A stretch of DNA of 64,000 nt from Adineta steineri (lineage: Eukaryota; Rotifera; Eurotatoria; Adinetida; Adinetidae): the NCBI GenBank assembly GCA_905250115.1, contig CAJNOI010000103.1, forward strand, positions 278,499 to 342,498, in the 5' to 3' direction. A program made the translations under genes and the position numbers. Below the pieces are notes generated by a model. It was given only the letters and a program-made list of their open reading frames with translations. It was not told the origin of the DNA and searched no databases. Positions 11,350-22,556 of this stretch are shown here, in pieces. Within the stretch, counting starts at the first letter, position 1. The number at the start of each line of letters is the position of its first letter.

Positions 11350-12105
11350 TTCAATTAATCTAAAATTAAAGTTATATTCAATTTCAATACGAAAAACAAT
11401 CTTTCTCTTCTAACGATATGTTCATTTACTGAAATACAGTATATAAAGACACAATTCTAGCCTAAGTAGAAATTAATCTAACTGTTCACGATAAAAAAAT
11501 TCTTTGTACAAAGATTGAAATTTTCTTTGATTTAAATTTTGACAACATTTTTATTCTTGCCTTATATTTTAATATGAGTTATATGATTGGTCAAAAGAAT
11601 CCATTTAACTTGTATTCATAAGGTTTTATTTTTATAATATTCAAAGTGCATAAATAATTTAAAAAAAAGTTTCGAAAAATAAACCAATTATCGGATAAAA
11701 AAATGAAAATCATTTGTTCTTGAAATGAACTCTTTCAGTGTCGTTGATTGAATACAAATAGTAAGATAAGAGTATATTATAGGTTTGTTTTACTAATTTT
11801 GCAGTTATTAATTTTTTTCAAGGTTATCTATATAACGATTAAAAACAAATCGAAAGAGGGAGTGACAATAAAAAGAAATCTATTATTACTGTTCTTATTC
11901 TTATTATTTTTTATTCTTTATCATATGCTTTTTATAGGTTATTAATTGTAGAAAATAACTGAGAATAGTTCATTTTGAATATTAGCTCAAAAACCGAAAA
12001 TAGAAAGATTCATCTTACCTTTTTGCTTATATTCATTACAGTTGTTTTTTATATATATCCAAGACAAAATTTATTATTATTATCGATTGATTGTGAAAAA
12101 TTTCA
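11350..12105. other. divergent intergenic region between CSTF2 and the SPOC-protein gene
   Basis: The 756-bp space separates two head-to-head RNA-metabolism genes and must hold both promoters. It is AT-rich with no TATA box that I can place confidently. The 65-codon plus-strand frame 11748-11945 is Phe/Leu-rich and not convincing. Confidence 0.5.
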
Positions 12106-15100
12106 ATGAATACAATCACGGCGGCTACTACTAGCAGTTCAAAAGGTAAGGATTCACAAAAAAAAATGAAATAAATGATGAATATGAACAAATTATTGAG
12201 ACAAACATATATATATATATATGCTCACGTATTCAAGCGTTTTCCAAAGAGAAGATGTATACAATATACAATGTTATTGTACTATCCATATAATAGTTCA
12301 AAGTATCTTAAGCGATAATATTCAAACGATGAAATTTGAAAATTTCATGCGAGAGAAATGACATTTTGTAATTTGCGTGGATGACTACTGGCGCCCTCTA
12401 TTCAACTGGTAAAACGTATCCGAAGCGGGATCAGTGATATTATCAATTGCTCCGGTTATACAATACTGAAAAGAACGAACTTTTACAGTTTATTTATAAT
12501 ACAGAGAAAGATAATTAGATGATTCATGGAATTCTGAACACACTGTTTGACTTTAATGAGAGTAAACAGTATTGATGATTACGAGATTTTAATTAGGTAT
12601 TACTTGTATATATATCAAATGACAGATGGGATTCAGAAGATTCTACTTGCATAGTTATAGTAAAAAACTAAGAGCGATGACAATAAGAGAGTGTGATATA
12701 TATTTATTAGTTTATCTGTATTAGAGATGTCGCATATCTGATTTAAGTATTTCACTGTTTGAATTATTACATATAATTCAATCGTTACAGTTCATGCGCA
12801 TAAGTAAATAATAATATCAGATATATGTATGTGGCGGAAATAATAGTGATCTATCAATATTTTTAATCTAATTAAAATATCAGACTAAGCCATTTATATC
12901 AATAACTATCTGTACAGATTTTATTCTTCATGTCACCTTTCAGCTTCTGTCCGATACAATATAGGTTCTTTTATCTACTGATTTTTTCGTATCAGCATTC
13001 ACATTCAAATTTATTATAGCTACTATAATCTCAGTATTGTCTCAAATTTGTTTTTTACAAATGCAAATATTTTAATTATAATTTTTTGAATTGTAGGTCC
13101 ACCAGACGACAATCGTATAGTTGATGAAAGCAGCATTAAAGACACAAATTCGTCGAGTTATTTACAGTAAAGTTTCATCCCGTTAAAGGGGTATATATAA
13201 CATGAAAAGAATTGTTTTATTTCAGAGATGATGAAGATGATCCATTTACATTTCGCAGTCGAAAATCATATCCACAACGAGTTAATCGACCCAAATTGAA
13301 TTATCGTGATTTAGACCGTGGCATGTATGATGCACATGAACTTCGACAATCTTTGTGGGCACTTGGTGGACCAGGAGCATTACATAAAACTAGTCCAGTT
13401 AGTAAAAATAATACAAATTATAGTGATGATGAAGATGAAGAAGATATGACTGTTGATGATGAAACTGATGATATATTAAATGAACAAAAAAATAAATCTA
13501 ATGATGATGTTGATCAGAAACATCGTCGTCTTTGGTGTATATGTAAGAAACCATGGGATCATTCAAGGCTTATGCTTCGATGTGATTCATGTGCTAATTG
13601 GTATCATGGAGATTGGTAAAGGAACTTTTTTTAATTAAAATTTTATTCGATTAATAATAATTTAATTTAATTTAGCATTGGTGTAACCAAAGAGCAAGCC
13701 AGAGTGCTTGATATGAATGGTGATCAATTTGTTTGTCCACCTTGCCAAGGTATGCTAGATTATTAAACATTAACTCATTTCTAATAATTAATAAATCTAT
13801 TAAAAATGTCGCCTGAATCTTTTTCTATTGTATGCTTATATCTTTGTAGTAATAACGGTAAGTCCAGGAATGAAACCTGGACGATCATCTGATGAATCAA
13901 TATTGATTAAACGAAAACGTATAGACGCTGTGTCACCAAGTGATCGTAAAGTTAATGAAAGAAATGGAAATCTAGCTTCAATCAAACATTTAACACATTC
14001 TGAACCTTCCAAACGACCTAAAACAGGAATCTTCTTTCAACGTGATTCATCAACAGTAAATATATAATTTTTATTTTCATTTCATCAAAATAATCGTCTC
14101 GTTCGCAGGAGCCACAAATTCATTGTATTGTACATGGTTGTTCTAACTGGGCAAAATCCGGTTGGGTATATTGTTCATCTGCTTGTATTCGCCGTCATAT
14201 TAATGATACATTACAAGCAATTCAACGAAGCAAAGGAGCAGTATGTTATTTTTTCAAAAAAACAAATTTTTTTTTATTAATTTTTTTCTTACTTTATATA
14301 ATAGGATAATGAAAATCCGCCATCTCGTGAAGATATTTTATTATATGAAAATCGAACAAAAAAAGTTCTTGATAGAAAATTAGTTCCTAAAGTTGAAGAT
14401 TTATGTACGTGGATAAATCATAATCCATCCTATGAAATAGTTAAACCAGCTTTGAAACAATCAATATTATTAACAGCTAATGAATCTAAATCAGCTTTAC
14501 AACCAGGTTTAGTACGTTCATCATCTATTATTGCACCTAAAACTCCTACAACACCGAATTCAACTAAACCAAAACTTTCATGGGCACCAGTTGCACCGAA
14601 TACAAAACCAATACCAATAAAAAAAGCACCAGTTCAAGTTGGAAGACAAACAAGTAATACATCAGCATCATCTACTGTTCAAAATTATGCCGATATTCGA
14701 ATGAAAGTTCCTCAAGCTTTATATGATAAATTAATTGCAAGGTAAATAAATCTTTTGTTTTATTTTATCTAATTATTTCATATGTCTAATTGTATATAGA
14801 TTAGAAAAAAGTGGTGAAAAACTAATGTCAAATGATGATATGCGAATACTTGTTGATAAAATAGAAGAAGAAATGTATCGTGTTTATGGTAAAGTTGATA
14901 ATTCATATAAAAATAAATTTCGTTCATTATTGGCAAATATTAGTAATATGAATAATAGCGTAAATAAAGATTTTTGAAATGTTCTTTATTCTATATTAAA
15001 TTATTTTTTATTTAGTTTTTTTATAAACATATTCTTTCAAAAGAAGTTACAGCTAAACAAATTGTTGCAATGAAACCTGAAGATATGTTACCACCAGGTA

Positions 15101-17789
15101 CAAAAACAAAATTTCTTTTTATTTAGAAAATAAATATAAACTTTTTTTCTAGAGGAAAAAGAAAAACGTAAAGATGAATTTGAAAAAGAAGTTCAAATGA
15201 TTATGAAAGCTGAAGAACAATCAGCTGAGGAAATGGCAAGACGTGCTAGAACAAAAAATACTCGACAAGGTATTGTTGATAATGATTCAGTGTTACCTAT
15301 GTTTAAAAATGTAAGATATTTGTTTTCGAAAAAAAATAAAGTTATAATCTTATTTTATTTAAAGAATGAACAAAAAGTAATTGAAGAAAAAAATCCTGAA
15401 CGTAATGAATCAAAATCTATTGAAACATCTAAAACAACTACAGAAGTAAAAAAGAATACAAATTCAAAACCTATTGTCAAATCAAAGAAACCAATCACTT
15501 CTACTACTGGACAAAAATCATCTACTATAAATTCTAAACCTAAAGTTCAAACAACGATTTCTAAAACTGATACAACATCTTCACATGGTAAACATACATT
15601 TGATATTAATTGCTCAATATGTACGAATTCAACAGCACTAAAAATAGCATCTCCAAAAGCATCTACATCGATTCCTACTGGTAAATTACGTAAGAGATTA
15701 GAGATAAATAGTTTCTACTTCGGAATCAGAAAGAAATAGATTTGTTTAATGAAACAGCAATCTTTTATTCCCATTGGAATGAAGCTGTCTATCTATGAAA
15801 GAGATCAATGAAATTGTTTCTTGATAGTTTAACGTCAAATCTAGTTAGTTGAATATATCCAACACTGATTAATAATAGTACTCCATAAAATCTCAGTAAA
15901 CTGATCTATGTATTATGAGCTTTGATAAAACAATTATAGTGTTATTACCTGGAAAATACAGTAATGTTCATAGCGAGTTAATATACCTCATTTATCATAT
16001 TATATATGTTGAAAACAAGTTTATTGTTCTAAGTTAAATATGTATTGTATTTTTATTTTTAGAAATTCCAGAAATTATTCCTCAACCTACTGAATCATTA
16101 CCAATTAAGTCTTCAGATGATCTTCCAAATCTTCCAGTAATATCACCACCACCTCGTATCGAATCAAATGAAGTATCAAATGCTACATTTCAACCAGTTG
16201 ATCTCGATAATGATTATATTGAACCAGAAAGTCCAACAGGCATTGATGCTTTACTTTACGATGATGATGATGATTTAAATAATATGCATAGTCATTCTCG
16301 ACATGCAACAACACTTCAACATGTAGATTCACCCGGTGATAATAATGATTATTTCCCACCAGTACAACCATCAGTTCGCGATGATTACAATCCTCTAGCT
16401 GCATCCAAACCTAAAACTGATACACCATCGATGTAAATTAAATCATTTTTCTTATTCATTATTATTTTTTTATCTTTTTCTTCTTTATTAGGTATCAACC
16501 AACACCTATTGCTCGTTCATCAAGTATACCAAATCAATGGCGTGGTGTTATACTTACACCTGATGCTAAAATTCCATGTCAATCTCTCCGTATATACGGA
16601 GAAGGTGAATATCTTATTGGTGACATTCCAGAACAACTTGGTATTCTTGGACGACTTCGACTCGGTGATCTTTGGGAATATATTCGTGATTCAATTGCTG
16701 TTCGTGATGTAATTATTTTAACACTTACACCATTAAATAATAATGATAATAATGCATTTTTACGATATGTTGATACAATGCGTACATCAGGACGAGCTGC
16801 AGTTATTAATAAACGAACAGAACCATCAATTATTCGTGATATGTATGTTTTACCAGCTGATCTAAAAGATTGTTCATCTAATGTTATATCAACATTTTCT
16901 CTATCAACGAATATTGATTCAAAACAATTATTTCTCATTGTTGTTGGATCAGGAAAAAAATCAACAAAATCTTTAAATCGTCCAAATGAAAGTCATTCAT
17001 CGAGTAATTTAACTTATAAACCTGTTTCATTGCAAGATTCAACAGCAATACGAGATCCTCGATTACTTAGAAATAAAGATCCACGATTGACTGGACAGAA
17101 TGGTCCAGAAATAACTACAAACGATAATACTATTTCTTCAATACCACAGATACCAAACACCAATAGTACGAAATCAATGTCAAATCAAAAGTAAGTAAGG
17201 ATGTGGGTAAGAGATGAACGCCCACACCATCAAGATGACATTTTAATCGAATTGAAAAACTATACGAATACTTTTGTTTAGATCTACTGAAGATTTATTC
17301 AAATTAACATCTGAATCTTTTGAACGTATTCGTCACTCAAAATCAGCTGATGCTATTCATTCAATAGTTATGTCTACTTTGGAAATTTTAAAATCTAATG
17401 GACGTGAAGATTTATGTACAAAATTTACTAATGATCTTCATACTAAAATGTCCGAATGGCAAAAATTAAAAGAAACTAATTCGAATAGACCTGTTACAGC
17501 AGACGATAATTTAAATGAAGAAAATATGGAAGTTGATGATGAACAAGATGATAAACTTAAAAGACAATTATCTGAAAGTGAATATAATGATGTTGATTAT
17601 CGGTTTCTTGGTCAAGATACAGATCATCGTATGACAACAAGTAGTGTACCTGAAAATGAACAATCCAAAGATGTAACAACGAAATCACCTTTTTCAGATG
17701 TATTTTCAGCTCATCGTGATGCTGATGATCGATCAATGAAATCAAATTTAACAAAAGAAGAACGAGAGAAGAAAAATAATGATTATTAG
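12106..17789 (+). CDS. PHD finger / TFIIS-central / SPOC domain protein (DIDO1-PHF3 group)
   Basis: Nuclear transcription-elongation regulator family: in relatives the PHD reads histone H3K4me3, the TFIIS-like domain contacts RNA polymerase II and SPOC binds phosphorylated CTD. Fourteen exons keep phase: 12106-12145, 13097-13166, 13226-13615, 13676-13749, 13850-14055, 14109-14240, 14305-14741, 14800-14959, 15016-15097, 15153-15310, 15365-15689, 16063-16432, 16492-17190, 17282-17789, giving about 1216 aa. Seen in order: acidic region, PHD C4HC3 (about 142-192: CICKKP, CDSCANWYHGDC, CPPC), a second Cys cluster (about 264-290: CIVHGC, YCSSACIRRHI), TFIIS-central (about 435-560: VPQALYDKLIAR, FYKHILSK), basic linker, SPOC (about 825-965: WRGVILTP, LGRLRLGDLWEYI). 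The second cluster resembles the zinc motif of CXXC1. Exon 11 has an alternative donor at 15681. Which family member it is cannot be settled here. Confidence 0.9.
12146..13096 (+). other. long first intron (951 nt) of the PHD/SPOC gene
   Basis: Flanked by AAAAG|GTAAGG and TTGTAG|GTCC, joining a 13-codon first exon to the body of the gene in phase. It contains an (AT)n run at about 12207-12222 and no visible gene. Its length against the other 50-100-nt introns of this gene suggests regulatory content or an old insertion, but I see no defined element. Confidence 0.6.
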
Positions 17790-18574
17790 TAAAGGAATTC
17801 CGATTTTCGTACAGATGGTGTTAAAATAACATTACTACGATGAACCTATGCGAGGTCTACTCGACCATTATTTGTTTTTTTTTAACGTTGGATTGTTTTT
17901 TTTCGAAATAAAGAAAGAATATTGTGAATATGAAACAAAAAACAAGAGACTTTTTCTTTTTGAAATGTTTTGTTAAATCATTGTAAAAATAAAGTTTTTC
18001 TTTTTGTGATCTATAAAATCATTATTATTAGAAACAAATTTTATTACAACTGTTGTTATTGAATGAAGGTTAAGATCTATTTATATAGTTTTATAAATGC
18101 AACAAGTGTCTTTATTTGTTTATATGTTATCATCTATCTAGTGACTGGGTATATCACATTAGTAAGTAAAATCATATCTTGTAGATAAAAAAAGACATAA
18201 AAGTGAATATGAAAAGAAGCTAGTGATTTTTTTTCTTCAAGTCTTTCTATTATTCAATATAATAGTAAATAAATTCGATGTTTTTATGAAATAATTTGTT
18301 AATATTGAGTACGAATGTATTGCACCGTTATAAAGTTGTAACATAGTAATTAAGAAATGAACAAATGTACTCAATTATATTCCCATCGATATACTATTTT
18401 TTTCCATGAGAGGAACCCTTCGCAATTGATTCGGATACACTATAAATATAATGTACTGAATTATCTTTTTCTTCTAATCAGTTTTATTTCAAGCAAAACA
18501 AACTACACACTAAACAAAGGAAATGAATTTTATCAAATAAGCCTAGAAAAAGAGAAGCTTGATTGTATAATTAT
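17790..18574. other. intergenic, tail-to-tail region before the assembly gap
   Basis: Follows the stop of the SPOC-protein gene and holds AATAAA signals (about 17907 and 17988) that could end its transcript. The plus-strand frame 18357-18578 has no recognisable feature. No other gene is supported. Confidence 0.5.
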
Positions 18575-19221
18575 TTAACGAAGATGCATCATCATGAATT
18601 CTTCTTTCGTTTCATATCCATCCCAAATACCTTTGGATTCAGTTTTTTTNNNNNNNNNNNNNNNNNNNNNNNNNNNNNNNNNNNNNNNNNNNNNNNNNNN
18701 NNNNNNNNNNNNNNNNNNNNNNNNNNNNNNNNNNNNNNNNNNNNNNNNNTTTTTTTCGGGATGGTTTTATATTTAATTGTATAACCAATATTAGGTGATA
18801 CTGAACGTGATGATGTCGATGCTGTTGATGATGAATCATTCGATTCGGAATTTGCTAATGAATTATTGTTTGGATTAATATGTCTAAATAATGATATATA
18901 AATATTTAGAATTAATAAAGATAAGATCTTCTTTACTTGAGCATAGAACCAATATCAGCCATGACTATGATATTATAATCAATTGTGAAATAATTTAAAA
19001 TAATATTGATGGAAATTATCGTTAGAAAGATGGAAGAAAAATGGACGATTAAGGATGAAATATAAAACTAATCTTTGATTACGGCTTTACCAGCTGATGA
19101 TGCAGGTTGCTACAATAAAAGACAAGAATATTTTTAAAAATAAATAAAATCAATATATATATTCACTTACATTTTTCCAAGTTTTACGAACTGGTTTACT
19201 TAAATGTTTTATGGATGACAT
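18575..19221 (-). CDS. unidentified gene interrupted by the assembly gap
   Basis: A minus-strand gene can be pieced together from 19171-19221 (starts ATG; MSSIKHLSKPVRKTWKN), 19091-19109, 18937-18964 (contains MADIGSML), 18750-18883 (Ser/Asn-rich, then IGYTIKYKTIPKK), the 100-N gap, and 18575-18649 (TESKGIWDGYETKEEF, ending HLR and TAA). All junctions before the gap are GT-AG and in phase. The frame across the gap cannot be tested. If the second intron is retained, translation stops after 30 aa, and an internal ATG at 18962 would then be the start, so two isoforms are possible. The gap is bordered by A runs on the coding strand, so the missing piece is probably a homopolymer-rich coding or intronic segment. 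No family recognised. Confidence 0.5.
18650..18749. other. assembly gap (100 N)
   Basis: Exactly 100 N, a conventional placeholder length, so the true size is unknown. Both borders are T runs on the plus strand, a usual cause of assembly breaks. It falls inside a gene. Confidence 0.99.
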
Positions 19222-19423
19222 TCATACATTAAAATACTTATAACTAAATGAATATTCTATTTATATATATATAGTATTCTTCGTTAAAATATATCTTACA
19301 CAAAAAAAGAGTAGGTAATCAGTTATATATATTTAATACGATAAAGAATTAATATGTATGATAGGTATGTACGTGTTAGACCAATGATAAATCAAATGAC
19401 TATATGTTACGTTTTTCTTTCTC

Positions 19424-19431
19424 TATATAAA
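19424..19431 (+). promoter_or_regulatory. orphan TATA box with initiator-like site
   Basis: TATATAAA on the plus strand is followed about 30 bp later by TTCAGTTC (about 19457-19464), an initiator-like sequence at the expected distance. No coding frame follows: the next ATG is closed at once by TAA. It may drive a non-coding transcript, belong to the nearby repeat, or be chance in AT-rich DNA. Confidence 0.25.
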
Positions 19432-19755
19432 CAGAGTCAAGTAGAATTCAGTTCAAAATGTAAAGAATATGTTTTAAAAAAAAGATAGATAAGGAATCGC
19501 GGTAAATCAATATGCACATGTCACTTATTACATTATATTTTATCATGCAGTGAACATGTGATATGATAGAAGACAGTGCATGATTATTTGTATACTTAAT
19601 TGTTCGTTCTTCTCTTCATTACTTTTAAAAACAATATCATTTATTCTTCGATTGAATACAAATACAATCTTTTATTTAACAACTGAATCACCGCTAGTCT
19701 TTACCCGGGCACCCGGAGAAAAGAAACTAGTAGTTACCATGATGTGCACTACTCT

Positions 19756-19994
19756 CAGGAGTGGCGCGACCGGGGGTGTAACACCCCCAATCTTCGAAAA
19801 TGTCTATTCTTTGCTTAACAAAATCGGAAAATCCTCTTAGGGTTTTTACCAAAGATAATGCTACACCCCCCAAAAATTCAAAAAACTTCATTACACGCCA
19901 CCCCCATGTTGGCTTACTCGTGCCACCCCTGACTATTTTCTATGCATTTTGTCAAGGATCATGGAGCATCCGCGATTTTCTGGTTACGCTACTG
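19756..19994. mobile_element. putative degenerate non-autonomous DNA element (about 239 bp)
   Basis: This block is far richer in G+C than its surroundings, with runs such as ACCGGGGGTGTAACACCCCC and CACGCCACCCCCATG. The left end reads CAGGAGTGGCGCGACC and the right end, on the opposite strand, reads CAGTAGCGTAACCAG; they match imperfectly and resemble CAGTGGCG-type terminal inverted repeats of some cut-and-paste transposons (hAT-like and others). No transposase frame and no clear target-site duplication is visible. An insertion of foreign composition is well supported; the class is a guess. Confidence 0.4.
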
Positions 19995-20377
19995 CATAGA
20001 ACATTCTTATATTAGTGTCTTCATTATATAAGACAGTGATTCTTGCAAAAATAAATCAGAATGAATATTGGTAGCCATCTTGGTAATGGTATTCAAAACT
20101 TTTTTTCTAAATGTGATAATAATACAATCAAATTAACATATTCTATTTTAAAAACTGCATGTGTACCAAACTTAATTTCTACTAATAGTCGAGTTTAAGA
20201 AAAAAAACACAAGTTGAAATAATCATCTGCTATATGTTTTGGTATCTGTATGATATGTAAGTTTTTTTTGAATAACAAAATCAGTTACAAATAAGAAATT
20301 TTATTTTTTATTTTCAAGAATCTTAATCAACAGTACAGAGAAACAAATGAGTATTGCATAATCGAATGTTTTGAGTA

Positions 20378-21211
20378 TTATCGATAATAAATTGAACTAC
20401 CTTCTTTCCTAAAAAATACAAAATTAATTAATAGACAAAATGATATAATTCAAATAAATTTACCAGTAGTTATCTAAACGTTTCTTAAATAATGGATCCA
20501 TTTGACTGGTATCAAAATCAGCACCTAAAATTGATTAATGAAATGCATTTCATTTTTTTGGATTATCCGAAAGGAAGAAACAAGAAACTTTAATCACCGT
20601 TAAAGTCATTCTATTAATTTCAATCCCTCATACAAAATTTCTTTCAAACACAAACATACTTTGAAATGTATTTGATTTTGTCAATGAATCATTATGTTCT
20701 TTTATTGTTGCTAATATGCTTCTATCATTAACATCACTTTTTAATGCACTTAAACCAGTTTCATATGCATCAACAAATTTTGAAATCTAAAAAAAGAATA
20801 TTTAATAAATGACTTTTCATGGAATAATTCTATTTTTACTTGTTCATAATTTTGTTTAGCAAGTTTTTTTCTTTTTGCTTCAATTTTATTATATTTAAAT
20901 TGTAATTTTTCCAATACATCTAATTCTTTTTCAATTTCTTGTTGATCATATGTATTTCCATTTTTTTGTAATTCTTCAAGAGCTGTATATCGTTGTTCTA
21001 ATTCTAATTTTAATTCTAGAAAATAAATTAAAACCAAAAATACTAAAACAAAATCATTATTTCTATTTACGTTTTAATAAAACATCATCAGCTTCAATTT
21101 CTTTTAAAGTTTCTTCTGTTGTTGGTTGAATATGTTTTGAAAAACCTTTTGAAGAAAAATTAAATTCATTATAGAAAACAAAACAAAAAATATTCTCATA
21201 CTTTCGTTCAT
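20378..21211 (-). CDS. 159-aa coiled-coil protein, family not recognised
   Basis: Six short exons join in phase: 21202-21211, 21071-21145, 20840-21015, 20660-20786, 20464-20524 and 20378-20408, giving 159 aa. The first coding exon is only ten bases (ATG AAC GAA A). The product is almost entirely helical and charged: residues 12-90 form a strong coiled coil (LKEIEADDVLLKQLKLELEQ, KELDVLEKLQFKYNKIEAKR), followed by a second helical stretch and a conserved-looking tail (MDPLFKKRLDNYW). No membrane segment, signal or catalytic motif. It starts 147 bp from PSMA3 in the opposite direction, so the two share a promoter region. It may be a small subunit of a cytoskeletal, kinetochore or trafficking complex, but I cannot name it. 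Confidence 0.75.
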
Positions 21212-21358
21212 ACATGTTACATAGAGAAACGAATCCATTTATTTGACAAATAGAAAGAAAAATATTGGAAGATGGGTAAATATCAAACGAACGAATCAGA
21301 ATTTTTTATATTTTATTTCATTATATATAGTTATATTAATACAAAAAAAAAGAAAATC
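21212..21358. promoter_or_regulatory. 147-bp bidirectional promoter region (coiled-coil gene / PSMA3)
   Basis: The start codons of two head-to-head genes lie only 147 bp apart, so both core promoters and 5' UTRs must sit here. No TATA box is clear for either side, as expected for housekeeping bidirectional promoters. Evidence is positional. Confidence 0.6.
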
Positions 21359-22556
21359 ATGTCATCAATCGGTTCTGGTGTATGTTTATTTTGTTTTAAT
21401 ATAAAATAAATTCATTGTTTTTTTTAATTTTAATTAGTATGATTTAAGTGCATCACAATTTTCTCCTGACGGTCGCGTTTTTCAAGTTGAATATGCTAAT
21501 AAAGCTGTTGAAGCAAGTGGAACTGTTGTTGCATTACGATGTAAAGATGGTGTTGCATTTGCTATTGAAAAAATTATAACATCACGTCTTTATGAATCTG
21601 GTTCAAATAAACGTATTCATAATGTTGATAAACATATTGGAATGGTTTGTTAAAAGTTTTTATTTTAATAATTTACACAAACAAAATTTTAATATAGGCT
21701 ATTGTTGGTCTTCTTGCTGATGCACGACAACTTTTAACTACGGCTCGTGATGAAGCTAAACAATATAAACATGACTATGGAGTATCAATTCCGGTGAAAG
21801 TATGTTAGAACTTTTATTTTAAAAAAAAAACGATCCATACTTTCGCTTTTTATTTAGTATTTAGCAGATCGTCTTGCAATGTATATGCATGCTTATACAT
21901 TATATGGTTTCGTAAGACCATTTGGCTGTTTTATACTCTTAGCAGCTTATGAAGGTGATGGTCCACAATTATATGGTGTTGAACCATCTGGTGTTACTTA
22001 TGTAAATAGTTTTCATAAGATATACATGACAAATAATTATCTTTAAAATTTTAGAACTATTTTGGTATTGCAGTAGGTAAAGCACAACAAACAGCTAAAA
22101 CCGAAATAGAAAAACTGAAGGTATAATTTATTAAAAACAAAAATCGATATTTGCTTTTTTAATGATTATTTTAGTTATCGGAATTAAAATTAGAAGATGC
22201 GGTTAAAGAAGCAGCAAAAATGTAAATATTTTATCATAATGCTCTTTTATTTATATATCAATTTATTCTAGTATATATCAAGTTCATGATGAAGTTAAAG
22301 ATCGTATGTTTGAATTAGAATTAAGTTGGGTTGGAAAACGTATGTAAAACAAGTTTTAGTAAAAATTTCATTTTGTAAATGTTTTTAGTTAACGATGGAA
22401 AACATGAACGAGTACCAAAACATATATTTGACGATGCTGAAAAATATGCTAAAGTAATATATAATTCAATCTTTGTTTTTTTTTAATCATATATATTTTT
22501 ATTTGATTTTATAGGCATCATTGGAAGAAGCAAGTGATGATGATGATGAAATGTAG
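21359..22556 (+). CDS. PSMA3: 20S proteasome subunit alpha type-3
   Basis: Alpha-ring subunit of the 20S proteasome, a non-catalytic gate component. Nine exons keep phase: 21359-21379, 21438-21644, 21698-21799, 21858-22001, 22055-22120, 22175-22221, 22272-22339, 22389-22453 and 22515-22556, giving 253 aa (the human protein has 255). The start MSSIG.GYDLSAS, the alpha signature [13 protein letters not shown] (about 15-27), [31 protein letters not shown], the alpha-3 stretch [20 protein letters not shown] and the acidic C-terminal tail ([10 protein letters not shown], a typical CK2 substrate) all match. All eight introns are about 50-60 nt. No catalytic Thr is expected in an alpha subunit. Identity is certain. 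Confidence 0.98.

Larger units (their letters stand above)
19222..20377. other. intergenic region with an orphan promoter-like site and a GC-contrasting repeat
   Basis: Besides the two elements listed separately (19424-19431 and 19756-19994) I see no gene. The frames at 19580-19840 and 19800-20015 run through the repeat-like sequence and are not convincing. Confidence 0.5.

Noticed and set aside
16579..16938. 119-codon minus-strand frame
   Set aside because: Lies antisense to the SPOC exon, which is clearly coding on the plus strand; a shadow frame.
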